This document shows positions 9,421 to 18,757 of a stretch of 64,000 bases of DNA, piece by piece. The notes under the pieces were generated by a model. It saw nothing but the letters and a program-made list of their open reading frames with translations. It was not told the DNA's origin and did no database searches. Source of the DNA: Bacillus salipaludis (lineage in GTDB: Bacteria; Bacillota; Bacilli; Bacillales_B; DSM-18226); assembly GCF_004358205.1 (NCBI RefSeq), contig NZ_SMYO01000004.1:186001-250000 (forward strand), written 5' to 3'. How positions within the stretch are numbered: the first letter of the stretch is position 1; each line of letters begins with the position of its first letter. The position numbers and the translations under genes were made by a program.

Positions 9421-10527
9421 GTGAAGGTGCTTCATTTAAATGCCGGGGTGGAAACCGGCGGGGGAATGGTTCATATTCTTGATTTGCTTGAAAACAATCA
9501 AGAAACCGAAATCATTTTAGGACTTTTTGAAGAGGGTCCTATGTACGAGAAAGCAATCGATAAAGGAATTAAAGTTGTACTTTTTCACCAAAAATCAAAA
9601 TGGGATCTTACGCTTCTAAAAAAAATCATATCGTTAATTGACCAAGAAATGATTGATATTGTTCACACCCATGGACCGCGGGCTAATTTTTACGGATGCT
9701 TTTTAAAAAGAAAAAGGCAAGCCTTACGTTGGATCACTACTCTCCATAGCAACCCACGACATGACTTTCTGGGCCGGGGATTGCAAGGTGTGATGTTTAC
9801 CGCACTTCATTTATGGGCATTAAAAAAACCAGATCATTTTTTAGCCATTTCCGAACGATTCAAAAATTTATTAGTCGCTGAAGGTATTGATGAAAATAAA
9901 ATTACCCCCATTTTTAATGGTATTGATTTTAAAAAAACCTTTTGGACAGAAAAGATCTCGCGTTTTGAATTAAACCTCGTGGACAATGACTTCTTAATCA
10001 TTATGGTTGCTAGATTATGCCCGGTAAAAGGACATTCTACAGTGTTTCAGGTTATCAAGGAATTAAGCCTTCTGCATGACAATGTCAAATTGCTTGTTGT
10101 GGGTACAGGCAGCTTAGAAACAGAACTAAAACAGCTTGTTTCACGGCTGGGAATTGAGAACCATATTCTTTTTTTAGGCCAACGTCAGGATGTTCATGCT
10201 TTATACGAAATCTGTGATGTTAAATTACTTGCTTCCTTTAGTGAAAGCTTTCCACTTGTTTTGCTAGAGGCGGCTCGGGCTAAAAAACCCATTATCACCT
10301 CCGATGTAGGCGGTGTTCGTGAATTAATCCCTTCGAAAGAGTTTGGCTGGATTGTTCCGGTTAATCAAAAACAACCAATGCTCCATGCAATAAAAGAAGC
10401 CATTCATTTCCGTGAAAAGGGTAAGCTAAGAGAAATTGGTTTGAATCTTTACAACCATGCTTCCACACAATTCACCATTGAAAATTTTCGTAATAGCGTC
10501 CTTACTGTATATAAAAATCTTGGATAA
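9421..10527 (+). CDS. Family 4 (GT-B) glycosyltransferase
   Basis: About 368 residues from the GTG at 9421, which follows AAGGTGAG and gives the usual N-terminus KVLHLNAG; an upstream TTG at 9400 has no ribosome site. ETGGGMVHI near the start is the nucleotide-loop region, HTHGPRANFYG lies in the N-terminal domain, and the C-terminal domain has VARLCPVKGH, ASFSESFPLVLLEA and the ExxxxxxxE motif of GT4 retaining enzymes. It probably transfers a sugar to an envelope polymer in the cytoplasm. It sits between tagA and tagO, which suggests wall glycan synthesis. Acceptor and donor are unknown. Confidence 0.85.
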   Translation: MKVLHLNAGVETGGGMVHILDLLENNQETEIILGLFEEGPMYEKAIDKGIKVVLFHQKSKWDLTLLKKIISLIDQEMIDIVHTHGPRANFYGCFLKRKRQALRWITTLHSNPRHDFLGRGLQGVMFTALHLWALKKPDHFLAISERFKNLLVAEGIDENKITPIFNGIDFKKTFWTEKISRFELNLVDNDFLIIMVARLCPVKGHSTVFQVIKELSLLHDNVKLLVVGTGSLETELKQLVSRLGIENHILFLGQRQDVHALYEICDVKLLASFSESFPLVLLEAARAKKPIITSDVGGVRELIPSKEFGWIVPVNQKQPMLHAIKEAIHFREKGKLREIGLNLYNHASTQFTIENFRNSVLTVYKNLG

Positions 10528-10721
10528 AAAAAGAATCCATTATGGACCCTATGTTACAAAAATCGCTCAAAAAATTGGTTTTTTGACATTATTTTTACAA
10601 TATGATTTTTTTAGACCAAACTAAAATCTATGTGCTATAATATACACGTTGTATCAAATAGAAAAATATGCCTTGGTTCTAAAATTCAGAAAGGGGCATT
10701 ATATTCATAAGGAGGGTCTTT

Positions 10722-11774
10722 ATGCTTTATTTGACCTTTTTATTATGTTTTTTATGCTCCATTCTTATCACACCGATTGTTAAAAAATTGGCCTTTAAGG
10801 TAGGAGCAACAGACAACCCGAACCAACGAAAAGTCCACCTGAAGATTATGCCGCGATTGGGCGGTTTGGCGATATATGTAAGCTTCATTCTTGGGCTTCT
10901 CCTCATGCATCCAGACAGTCAGTATCACGCAGCCATTGTGGTTGGGAGTGTGATCATATTAGCTGCTGGTATATTAGACGATATCTATGAATTATCAGCA
11001 AAAATAAAGTTTTTGTTACAAATTTCAGCAGCCCTCATTGTTGTTTATTGGGGCGGTGTCCATGTTGATTTTATTAACTTACCATTCGGCGGGAACTTAT
11101 ATTTTGGTGCCATGAGCGTACCGATTACCGTCATTTGGATTGTCGGTGTTACCAATGCAATCAATCTGATTGATGGACTTGATGGTTTAGCAGCTGGTGT
11201 TTCATCAATTGCATTAATCACGATTTCCGCAATGGCGATTGTCATGGGAGATCCGTACGTTATGACAATGGGTGCTATATTATTAGCAAGTACATTAGGA
11301 TTTCTTATTTTCAATTTTCATCCCGCGAAGATTTTCATGGGAGATACAGGAGCTCTTTTCCTTGGGTATATGATCGCCGTTCTTTCCTTATTAGGTTTTA
11401 AAAACGTAGCGTTTATCTCCTTTGTTGTTCCTGTCATTATTTTAGGTGTTCCCATTTCGGATACATTCTTTGCAATTGTGCGTCGCCTTTACAATAAAAA
11501 TCCGTTATCGGCTCCGGATAAATCCCATTTACATCATTGCTTACTTAAATTGGGCTTTACTCACCGACAAACGGTATTGTTGATTTATGCCATGAGTGCG
11601 ATGTTCGGCTTAGCTGCAGTGATCTTTACGATGACAACAGTATGGGGATCAATTTTAATGCTGATTATCATTTTGTTGGCAATTGAATTGATTGTTGAAA
11701 GCATTGGCTTAATCAATGCAAATTATAAACCCTTACTCAAAATTGTCCAGGTATTAGCAAGAAATCGTCAATAA
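10722..11774 (+). CDS. tagO: UDP-GlcNAc:undecaprenyl-phosphate GlcNAc-1-phosphate transferase
   Basis: 350 residues, about ten to eleven hydrophobic segments, PNP transferase (MraY/WecA) family. Motifs: VHLKIMPRLGGLAIY near residue 40, the DDIYEL aspartate pair near residue 90, NAINLIDGLDGLAAG near residue 145, FNFHPAKIFMGDTGA, and KSHLHHCLL. TagO begins wall teichoic acid (and teichuronic acid) synthesis by making undecaprenyl-PP-GlcNAc. AAGGAGGG lies before the ATG, and a TATAAT at 10636-10641 is a possible -10 element. Confidence 0.95.
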   Translation: MLYLTFLLCFLCSILITPIVKKLAFKVGATDNPNQRKVHLKIMPRLGGLAIYVSFILGLLLMHPDSQYHAAIVVGSVIILAAGILDDIYELSAKIKFLLQISAALIVVYWGGVHVDFINLPFGGNLYFGAMSVPITVIWIVGVTNAINLIDGLDGLAAGVSSIALITISAMAIVMGDPYVMTMGAILLASTLGFLIFNFHPAKIFMGDTGALFLGYMIAVLSLLGFKNVAFISFVVPVIILGVPISDTFFAIVRRLYNKNPLSAPDKSHLHHCLLKLGFTHRQTVLLIYAMSAMFGLAAVIFTMTTVWGSILMLIIILLAIELIVESIGLINANYKPLLKIVQVLARNRQ

Positions 11775-11776
11775 TG

Positions 11777-11807
11777 AAAGGACCTTTGAGTGGGTCCTTT
11801 TTATTTT
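11777..11807 (+). terminator. Terminator after tagO
   Basis: AAAGGACC (11777-11784) pairs with GGGTCCTTTT (from 11792), then a T-rich tail. Confidence 0.8.
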
Positions 11808-11852
11808 TGGATTATATCTTGTGCGATCTGATTGGAGTCATAGTATAAAAAA

Positions 11853-12006
11853 GGAGATATAGTCTATCGCCAATGAAGCTTAAGGAGACACTTTTTACGG
11901 ACCAAGAGAAGGTTTTGTCGCCAATAGAGCTGATAGAGGAGACACTTTTTATGGTCAAGGAGAGTATATTGTCCCCAATGGAGCTGATAGGAGACACTTT
12001 TCAAGG
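11853..12006. repeat. Intergenic tandem repeat, 52-54 bp period
   Basis: GGAGACACTTTT recurs at 11884, 11938 and 11990 (steps of 54 and 52), with a truncated unit from 11853. Each unit also has CGCCAAT or CCCCAAT followed by GAGCTGATAG. On the minus strand the units contain GACAAAACC, resembling the core of the 9031-9215 array. Short frames on both strands follow the repeat and lack independent support. This array fills most of the 320-base tagO to LCP-gene spacer. Confidence 0.8.
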
Positions 12007-12056
12007 AGGAAACAGAAGAATTTTCTTTAATAATATAAAGCGCACTTTTTTCTGAG

Positions 12057-12094
12057 AAAAGACCCCGGCTGATTTCTTCAGCCGGGGTCTTTTT
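12057..12094. terminator. Strong terminator at the end of the LCP gene
   Basis: AAAAGACCCCGGCTGA and TCAGCCGGGGTCTTTTT form a near-perfect GC-rich stem with a tiny loop. A- and T-runs on both sides suggest it works in both directions. Confidence 0.92.
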
Positions 12095-12095
12095 A

Positions 12096-13106
12096 TTATT
12101 GACTTGTTCCAGTCGAATCACTTTCACTTGAAGACGTAGTAGTTTTTCCTAATAGATGGTTTTTCAAGATTAACTTTGTTTCATCTAATGAGGCTTGATC
12201 TAATCGATAATAATAAATCCCACTAATCCGTGAATCTGAACCTTTTAAGGTAAGTGACTCAGTATCTAAACCGCCTGCTTTAATATAGTTTAGAAACGAT
12301 ATCATTTGATCAAATGTTAAATCCGTTGTCATATTTTTACCAACTGCATCGATTACCTTTGAATAACTGGTTACATTTTTAACAGAAGTTGCTTGTGAGA
12401 GAATCGACTTCATAATTTCCTGTTGTCGTTTTCCACGATAAATATCGCTGTCATAATGTCTTGTTCTTGCTAGAGCCAATGCTTGTTCCCCGTTAAGATG
12501 TTGCATTCCTTTTTGTAAGGTAATGGCACCCTTATGATCCTGAGAATCTTGTTCCGTAAAGGTATATGGAACATTAACATCAATTCCGCCTAGGGCATTA
12601 ATGATATCCATAAACGCATTGAAATTCATTTTTACATAATAATTGATTGGCATATCAAGTAATTCTTCAACGGTATCAAGTGTAAGCTTTACCCCGCCAT
12701 AGGCATGTGCATGAGTGATTTTTGTGTAGATATTCTTTTCTGGAATATAAACATAAGAATCACGCGGGATGCTTAGTAGCTTAATGGATTTATCTTTTTT
12801 GTTAAAAGTTGCTACCATCAAAGCATCCGAACGAGGGTTTCCTTCTTTCCGTTTACTGCTGTCATCGACTCCAATAAAAAGGATCGAAGTGTTTTCTACT
12901 GGCACATTTTTAAATACACGTTTTGATTCCCGATCAATCGGCTTATATGATTTATTCATTACCGATTCTGCTTTGTTATAAAGGAAAGTGGCATAAGCTG
13001 CACCGCCCAGTCCAATGACTAATATAGGTAATAAGATCCAGGCTAAAAGTCTTTTTCTTTTCTTCTTAGATTTTTTATTTATACGGTCTTGTCTATTTGC
13101 AGACAT
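12096..13106 (-). CDS. tagU: LytR-CpsA-Psr (LCP) family wall polymer ligase
   Basis: 336 residues from the ATG at 13106, which follows AAAGGAGAT; a longer in-frame start at 13157 lacks one. The short basic cytoplasmic N-terminus (KKSKKKRKR) leads into one membrane segment, then an LCP domain: GVDDSSKRKEGNPRSDALM, SIPRDSYVYIP, ITHAHAYGG, GGIDVNVPYTF, GEQALALARTRHYDSDIYRG. Conserved Arg and Asp residues for the pyrophosphate lipid are present. LCP enzymes attach teichoic acids to peptidoglycan outside the membrane. The gene is at the lytR/tagU position next to yvyE and degSU; B. subtilis has several paralogues, so the symbol is by synteny. Confidence 0.9.
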   Translation of the reverse strand: MSANRQDRINKKSKKKRKRLLAWILLPILVIGLGGAAYATFLYNKAESVMNKSYKPIDRESKRVFKNVPVENTSILFIGVDDSSKRKEGNPRSDALMVATFNKKDKSIKLLSIPRDSYVYIPEKNIYTKITHAHAYGGVKLTLDTVEELLDMPINYYVKMNFNAFMDIINALGGIDVNVPYTFTEQDSQDHKGAITLQKGMQHLNGEQALALARTRHYDSDIYRGKRQQEIMKSILSQATSVKNVTSYSKVIDAVGKNMTTDLTFDQMISFLNYIKAGGLDTESLTLKGSDSRISGIYYYRLDQASLDETKLILKNHLLGKTTTSSSESDSTGTSQ

Positions 13107-13294
13107 AGATGATCTCCTTTTCATTGTAAAATACTGTATGAAAACATACAGAACCATGATTAATTCTATAATATTTTAGGAGATTGGTAAAATGAAATTT
13201 TTTGTAAATCGTAAATTTAATGTTGTATATTGTTGGAATTTGTAAAAAGATGTACTTTAGATGAAAAAAGGCCAATCCAGCAATGGTCAGCCGT

Positions 13295-13927
13295 TTAAAT
13301 ATCTTCCTCCAGGTAAAGTATTTCCCCTTCACTAATTTTAGCTTGTCCATTGGTCATTTCTGTTATCCAAGTGCTGAATTGCTCAATTTCGCCTTCTTCA
13401 ACAAAAACTTCAAAATCTACTGTATCTAAATAATGAATTTCTTTGAGCGTATAAACAGAAGAACGCAGTTCATTTTCCAATTTACCAAGCCATGTATAAT
13501 CGACAGTAACATGGATGACTTTCATTAATTTCCGCTCAACCACACCAGTTGCTGCAATTCCTTCTGAAGTTGCTTTTCCATACGCACGAATCAGTCCGCC
13601 GGCTCCCAATTTAATTCCTCCAAAATAACGGGTGACGACAACCGCTGTATCCTTCAAATTCTTTTTCTTTAATACTTCGAGGATTGGAACACCAGCCGTG
13701 CCACTGGGTTCGCCATCATCATTGGCTTTTTGTATTTGATCGTTTTGGCCAATTAGATAGGCGGAACAATTATGAGTTGCATCCCAATGGTTTTTCTTAA
13801 TCGTCTGAATAAAATCCTGTGCAGCTGCTTCCGTTTCAACTCTTTTTATATGGGCAATAAAACGGGATTTTTGAATAACAATTTCATGTTCTCCGGACTC
13901 TTTTACCGTATAGTAGCGGGATAGCAT
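13295..13927 (-). CDS. yvyE: YigZ/IMPACT-family protein YvyE
   Basis: 210 residues from the ATG at 13927, preceded by AGGAGG seven bases upstream; the longer open frame upstream is not coding. It has the N-terminal UPF0029/IMPACT domain (KSRFIAHIKRV, HNCSAYLIG, DDGEPSGTAGVPILEVL, TRYFGGIKLGAGGL) and a C-terminal domain of the same family. The cellular role of the bacterial proteins is not well defined, and the eukaryotic relative acts in translational control. It is divergent from degS, as in B. subtilis. Confidence 0.93.
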   Translation of the reverse strand: MLSRYYTVKESGEHEIVIQKSRFIAHIKRVETEAAAQDFIQTIKKNHWDATHNCSAYLIGQNDQIQKANDDGEPSGTAGVPILEVLKKKNLKDTAVVVTRYFGGIKLGAGGLIRAYGKATSEGIAATGVVERKLMKVIHVTVDYTWLGKLENELRSSVYTLKEIHYLDTVDFEVFVEEGEIEQFSTWITEMTNGQAKISEGEILYLEEDI

Positions 13928-14227
13928 AGGTGAGCCTCCTTCAATTTTTCTGAAAAAATGACTTGTGTAATATAACTTTAATATATGTGTAACCTTAGCA
14001 TGGTATAATAAGTCATGTTTGATAGTGTAAACCTGATTAGGGCTTATTTTTAATAGTAAAAAAGTTTTAGAAATAGTACACTTATTATACAACTTTTTTA
14101 CGAAATTTGAGGGTTTAGTTATCTTTAAATTTCTATATTAATACAATCCAAGGTAAAATATGTTAAAAGGCCTTTGTTCTAAGGACAAATCGCAGGGTAC
14201 ACAAAGCTTCTTAATGGAGGCATTTTT
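13928..14227. other. 300-base divergent spacer, yvyE to degS
   Basis: Must hold both divergent promoters. It is AT-rich. I see no convincing consensus promoter, hairpin or small gene apart from the two ribosome sites (AGGAGG for yvyE, GGAGG before degS at 14216-14220). Confidence 0.5.
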
Positions 14228-15361
14228 ATGAAGATAAAAAAAATTAATATGAAGTCGATTGATGAAATTCGTGAAAAAATGATTGAAACCGTTACTTCCA
14301 GTAAAACGGATATATTTCAAATTGAAGAGCAGTGCCGCCAGGATTACGACAGCATGAGGAATGAGCTCCAAGCCATTAAGCATATGGTGGAGAAGCTCTC
14401 GGGTGAAGGCGACTCCCTTGAGGAACAGGTTAGGCAGGCTCGTTCAAGGCTTTCTGAAGTGAGTATGAACATTAAACATTATTCGGAGGGCGAAGTCCGG
14501 GAGGCGTACGAAAAAGCGCACCAGCTTCAAATGGACCTCACTATTAATTGGCAATACAAGAAGCAGCTTTTGGATAAACGAGATGATCTTGAACGGAGAC
14601 TGCTGGCACTGGATGATACCATTGACCGAGCCGAGCATCTGATATCGCAAATCTCCGTTGTCATGAATTATTTAATGAGTGAAATGGGCGTTGCGCTCGA
14701 GGATGCGAAAGCGAAGCAGGACTTTGGCTTAAAAATTATTGAGGCTCAGGAAGAAGAGCGGAAGAGGATGTCACGGGAAATCCATGATGGTCCCGCGCAA
14801 ATGCTTGCCAATGTGATTATGCGCTCAGATTTAATTGAGCGTGTGTATCGGGAGAGCGGACCCGAGGATGCTTTTTCAGAGATTCATAGTTTTAAAAAAA
14901 TGGTCCGTTCAGCACTTTACGAGGTTCGCAGGATTATTTACGACCTTCGTCCTATGGCGCTGGATGATTTAGGATTAGTTCCTACCCTCAGAAAATACCT
15001 GCTTACCATCGAAGAATATCATAATCACTCCAAAATTCATTTTGTGAATATTGGACTAGAACACCGTCTTCCAGCTAAGTACGAGGTCGCATTATTCCGA
15101 ATGATCCAAGAGTCAGTGCAGAATGCTTTAAAACACGCCAATGCCTGCGAAATAAAAGTAAAATTAGAAATGACTCAGACATCTATTACAGTACTCATTA
15201 AGGACAATGGTGCTGGATTTGATACGAGTCAGAAGAAACCTGAATCCTTTGGGATTATGGGCATGAAGGAACGGGTCGACCTGCTGGATGGCGAAATTAT
15301 GATTGAATCAAAAATTGGTAAGGGAACTGCTGTTACCATTCATGTTCCGCTGCCTGAATAG
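14228..15361 (+). CDS. degS: Sensor histidine kinase DegS
   Basis: 377 residues, no membrane segments, so a cytoplasmic kinase. The N-terminal half is a long coiled coil (DegS sensor domain, roughly residues 10-160). The HisKA_3 motif EEERKRMSREIHDGPAQ places the phospho-accepting His at residue 186, and the ATPase domain has NALKHAN, DNGAGFD and GIMGMKERV. It phosphorylates DegU, controlling degradative enzymes, competence and biofilm genes in bacilli. GGAGG is correctly spaced before the ATG, and degU follows after 72 bases. Confidence 0.96.
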   Translation: MKIKKINMKSIDEIREKMIETVTSSKTDIFQIEEQCRQDYDSMRNELQAIKHMVEKLSGEGDSLEEQVRQARSRLSEVSMNIKHYSEGEVREAYEKAHQLQMDLTINWQYKKQLLDKRDDLERRLLALDDTIDRAEHLISQISVVMNYLMSEMGVALEDAKAKQDFGLKIIEAQEEERKRMSREIHDGPAQMLANVIMRSDLIERVYRESGPEDAFSEIHSFKKMVRSALYEVRRIIYDLRPMALDDLGLVPTLRKYLLTIEEYHNHSKIHFVNIGLEHRLPAKYEVALFRMIQESVQNALKHANACEIKVKLEMTQTSITVLIKDNGAGFDTSQKKPESFGIMGMKERVDLLDGEIMIESKIGKGTAVTIHVPLPE

Positions 15362-15433
15362 GAATCAATTAACCAGAACTTAAAGTGATTTAAACAACGA
15401 AATCTTATTACAAGGATTAGGGAGGCGAAGAAA

Positions 15434-16117
15434 TTGACGACTAAAATTGCCATTATCGACGATCATCAATTGTTTAGAGAAGGAGTAAAAAGGATTCTCG
15501 AATTCGAAAAAACGTTCCAGGTTGTGGCCGAAGGGGATGACGGCAGCGAAGCGGTTCGTATCGTCCAAGAATTCACTCCAGATGTGGTCATCATGGATAT
15601 AAATATGCCACAAAAGAACGGAGTAGAAGCAACCAAGGAGCTTGTAGAAAAATTCCCGGAGACAAAGGTCATTATTTTATCGATTCATGACGATGAAAAT
15701 TATGTTACACATGCACTTCAAACTGGTGCGCAAGGGTATCTTTTAAAGGAAATGGATGCCGATGCCCTCATCGATGCAGTTCGCGTCGTTGCTGACGGTG
15801 GCTCCTATTTACATCCAAAGGTTACGCATAATCTAGTGAATGAATACCGCCGTTTAACAGCGGGAAAAGTATTTGGAGGCTCATACGTTCAAACGGTAGA
15901 AATCCGCCGGCCGCTTCATTTGTTAACGCGCCGTGAATGTGAAGTACTGCAAATGCTTGCTGATGGAAAAAGTAACCGTGGAATCGGGGAAGCCCTTTTC
16001 ATCAGTGAAAAAACTGTTAAAAACCATGTCAGCAATATCCTGCAAAAAATGAATGTAAACGACCGTACACAGGCCGTTGTCGTTGCAATTAAAAATGGCT
16101 GGGTAGAAGTTCGTTAA
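15434..16117 (+). CDS. degU: Two-component response regulator DegU
   Basis: 227 residues starting at TTG (15434) after GGAGGCGAAG. Receiver domain with DD at residues 9-10 and the phospho-accepting Asp at about 55 (VVIMDINMP); the C-terminal LuxR-type HTH ([32 protein letters not shown]) binds DNA. It is the partner of DegS. A terminator follows at once. Confidence 0.96.
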   Translation: MTTKIAIIDDHQLFREGVKRILEFEKTFQVVAEGDDGSEAVRIVQEFTPDVVIMDINMPQKNGVEATKELVEKFPETKVIILSIHDDENYVTHALQTGAQGYLLKEMDADALIDAVRVVADGGSYLHPKVTHNLVNEYRRLTAGKVFGGSYVQTVEIRRPLHLLTRRECEVLQMLADGKSNRGIGEALFISEKTVKNHVSNILQKMNVNDRTQAVVVAIKNGWVEVR

Positions 16118-16146
16118 CGCATAGATGCGTTAAAATACTTTTGGAG

Positions 16147-16174
16147 AGAACACGCTTTCGGGCGTGTTCTTTTT
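16147..16174 (+). terminator. Terminator after degU
   Basis: AGAACACGC (16147-16155) and GCGTGTTCT (16162-16170), then TTTT. Confidence 0.88.
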
Positions 16175-16256
16175 ATGTTTTGATAAATTAATGCAAAATA
16201 ACCGGATTTCGGATAAAATGGAAAAACAATAGTCTAGACAAGGATGGTATTTTGTT

Positions 16257-17096
16257 ATGAAAACAGCAGTTGTCACGGATAGTACTGCATACATCCCGAA
16301 GGAATTACGTGATAAATGGAATATACATATGGTCCCGTTAAATGTTATTTTCGGAAATGAGGCTTACCGGGAAGAGGTTGACATATCCGCAGAGGCATTC
16401 TACCAAGAGGTAAAGGAAAAAGGTTTGCCAACTACTTCACAACCGCCAGTCGGCCAGTTTGTTGAGCTATTTGAGCAATTAGCGAAGGAGTATGATGCGG
16501 TCATCAGCATCCATCTTTCAAGTGGCATTAGCGGAACCATCCAGGGGGCTGTCACGGCAGGAACGATGGTAGACGGGATTAGGGTCTATCCGTTTGATTC
16601 AGAGATCAGCTGTATGGTTCAAGGCTTTTATGCGATTGAAGCTGCGGAAATGGCGTCAAAAGGTGCTGATGCGGATACAATCATGGAGCGCCTTGAAGAG
16701 CTGAAGCAATCAGCCAGGGCTTATTTTATGGTCGATGATCTTTCCCATTTGCAGCGAGGGGGACGCCTTTCAAGCGCTCAAGCCTTTATCGGCAGCCTGC
16801 TCCAAGTGAAGCCGCTGCTCCATTTTGAAAATAAGGTTATTGTGCCTTTTGAAAAAATCCGTACACGCAAAAAAGCGATGAAGCGGATTGCTGACTTGCT
16901 GGGGGAGGATGCGGCCACTGGTGCATCCTATTGGGCTGTCATTATCCATGCTAACCGCGAAGCGGAAGCACATGAGTGGAAAGCGGAGTTATCAGCGATG
17001 TATCCGAATGTTGAATTTTTAATTGGCTATTTTGGAGCTGTAATCGGAACCCATCTAGGCGAAGGTGCAATGGGGATGGGCTGGATGAGGAAGTAA
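16257..17096 (+). CDS. degV: DegV family fatty-acid-binding protein
   Basis: 279 residues. Starts with AVVTDSTAYIPKEL, the DegV signature (DST), followed by TSQPPVGQF and SGISGTIQGA, and has LQRGGRLSSAQAFIGSLLQVKPLL in the C-terminal half. DegV proteins bind fatty acids; some act as FakB subunits of the fatty acid kinase that feeds exogenous fatty acids into phospholipid. It lies between degU and comFA, the position of yviA/degV in B. subtilis. Which FakB type it is cannot be judged. Confidence 0.93.
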   Translation: MKTAVVTDSTAYIPKELRDKWNIHMVPLNVIFGNEAYREEVDISAEAFYQEVKEKGLPTTSQPPVGQFVELFEQLAKEYDAVISIHLSSGISGTIQGAVTAGTMVDGIRVYPFDSEISCMVQGFYAIEAAEMASKGADADTIMERLEELKQSARAYFMVDDLSHLQRGGRLSSAQAFIGSLLQVKPLLHFENKVIVPFEKIRTRKKAMKRIADLLGEDAATGASYWAVIIHANREAEAHEWKAELSAMYPNVEFLIGYFGAVIGTHLGEGAMGMGWMRK

Positions 17097-17103
17097 TTAT
17101 TGA

Positions 17104-17141
17104 AAATCACTCCGGATGTATTTTCGGAGTGGTTTTTTGTT
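17104..17141 (+). terminator. Terminator after degV
   Basis: AATCACTCCG and CGGAGTGGTT flank a short loop, followed by a T-run. Confidence 0.85.
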
Positions 17142-17268
17142 GACCTATTTTTAAAAGATATTTCGACATAAACAGGAATTTATCAGTTCCTGTCGAAATT
17201 TTAAAATAACCCTACAGATTTTTCCTCCATTAATCTTAACTACAATCTCCCAAAAAGAAGGTGCCCTC

Positions 17269-18741
17269 ATGCGATTCGCATTGAAAAACAATATCCTCTG
17301 CCCGCAAAAGGAGGATTCCCTGCCGATTTCCCACATCCCCAACATCCCGCAGCCACCACCTAACCCAAACTTTCACTTTAACCCTGAACTGCAACTGCTT
17401 CTTACCGGCAAACAGCTTCTCACAGACGACATCCCATCGAAGGAATTTCAAGTTCACTATGAACAAGGCTATGTAACCTACCGTAAAGGAATTGATTACC
17501 TCGGAAAACAGCCGATTTGCGCTCGTTGCGGAAACAAGGACCCGCAATGGTTCGCCCGCTTTCCATGCGCACGATGCGGCGAAATATGCCTCTATTGTCG
17601 CCACTGTATTATGATGGGAAGAATAAGTGAATGCACCCCTCTTATCGGCTGGAATGGTCCCCCGCCGGAAATAAAACTCCCCGGAAAGATCATGGAATGG
17701 CAAGGGAAACTTTCATCTGGACAACAAGCTGCATCCGACAAGGTGGTTGAAGCAATTGAGCAAAATCATGAACTTTTGGTATGGGCAGTATGCGGGGCGG
17801 GGAAAACCGAAGTTTTGTTCCATGGGATCGAGACTGCACTAGCCTCACGAAAAAGAGTTTGCATTGCTACCCCAAGAACCGATGTAGTTCTCGAACTTAC
17901 TCCACGTATTCAGGCTGCATTTCCTAGTATCCCTGTTGCCTCCCTCTATGGCGGGAGCAAGGACCGTCATCTTTACGCCCGCCTTACGATTGCGACCACA
18001 CATCAGCTGCTAAGGTTCTACCATGCCTTTGATACCCTGATCCTTGATGAAGTGGATGCTTTTCCTTATACCGTAGAAGAGTCACTCCAGCATGCGGCTG
18101 TACTGGCAAGAAAACCGGTTTCAGCGATGATTTATTTAACCGCCACTCCTAATCAAAAATGGCAAAAAGAATGCCGGCAGGAAAAAAGAGCCTATACGAC
18201 GATTCCAGCCCGATTCCATAGACATCCGCTTCCAGTCCCGCAATTTGTCTGGTGTGGGAATTGGCAAAAGAACCTCCATAATAACAAACTACCCGCAAAT
18301 GTGCTTCAATGGATAAAAAATCGAATTGAAAGTAATAAACAATCACTCATATTTTTTCCGCATATTCCTTTGATGGAAAAAGCGCTTCCCATCCTACGTC
18401 AGTTTGCTCCAAAGATTGAAGCCGTCCATGCGGAAGACCCGGAACGAAAGGAAAAGGTACAAAAAATGCGGGCTAAGGAAATTCCATTACTTTTAACGAC
18501 AACGATCCTTGAACGGGGCGTTACCTTTCCCAACATCGATGTCGCCGTTGTTGGTGCTGAGGATGATATTTTTTCTGAAAGCGCACTTGTCCAAATTGCT
18601 GGAAGGGCAGGAAGAAGCGCGGCCTTTCCAACAGGGGTGGTTACTTTTTTTCACTATGGTAAAACGGATGAGATGCTAAAAGCAAAGCAACAAATTGTTT
18701 TTATGAATCGGGAAGGAGTTAAAAAGGGACTAGTCGATTAA
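17269..18741 (+). CDS. comFA: Competence DNA-uptake helicase ComFA
   Basis: 490 residues. An N-terminal four-cysteine zinc region (CARCG...CARCG, then CLYCRHC) is followed by a superfamily 2 helicase core: Walker A AVCGAGKTE, DEVD box LILDEVDAF, motif III LTATP, and motif VI QIAGRAGRS. ComFA is a membrane-associated ATPase that drives single-stranded DNA import during transformation. comFC follows after only 16 bases; the small comFB gene found between them in B. subtilis is absent. Confidence 0.95.
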   Translation: MRFALKNNILCPQKEDSLPISHIPNIPQPPPNPNFHFNPELQLLLTGKQLLTDDIPSKEFQVHYEQGYVTYRKGIDYLGKQPICARCGNKDPQWFARFPCARCGEICLYCRHCIMMGRISECTPLIGWNGPPPEIKLPGKIMEWQGKLSSGQQAASDKVVEAIEQNHELLVWAVCGAGKTEVLFHGIETALASRKRVCIATPRTDVVLELTPRIQAAFPSIPVASLYGGSKDRHLYARLTIATTHQLLRFYHAFDTLILDEVDAFPYTVEESLQHAAVLARKPVSAMIYLTATPNQKWQKECRQEKRAYTTIPARFHRHPLPVPQFVWCGNWQKNLHNNKLPANVLQWIKNRIESNKQSLIFFPHIPLMEKALPILRQFAPKIEAVHAEDPERKEKVQKMRAKEIPLLLTTTILERGVTFPNIDVAVVGAEDDIFSESALVQIAGRAGRSAAFPTGVVTFFHYGKTDEMLKAKQQIVFMNREGVKKGLVD

Positions 18742-18757
18742 AAAGAGGTGAATTCCG

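Noticed and set aside
11812..12127. Three small open frames on both strands after tagO
   Set aside because: They follow the repeat array and a terminator; no start signals or recognisable domains.
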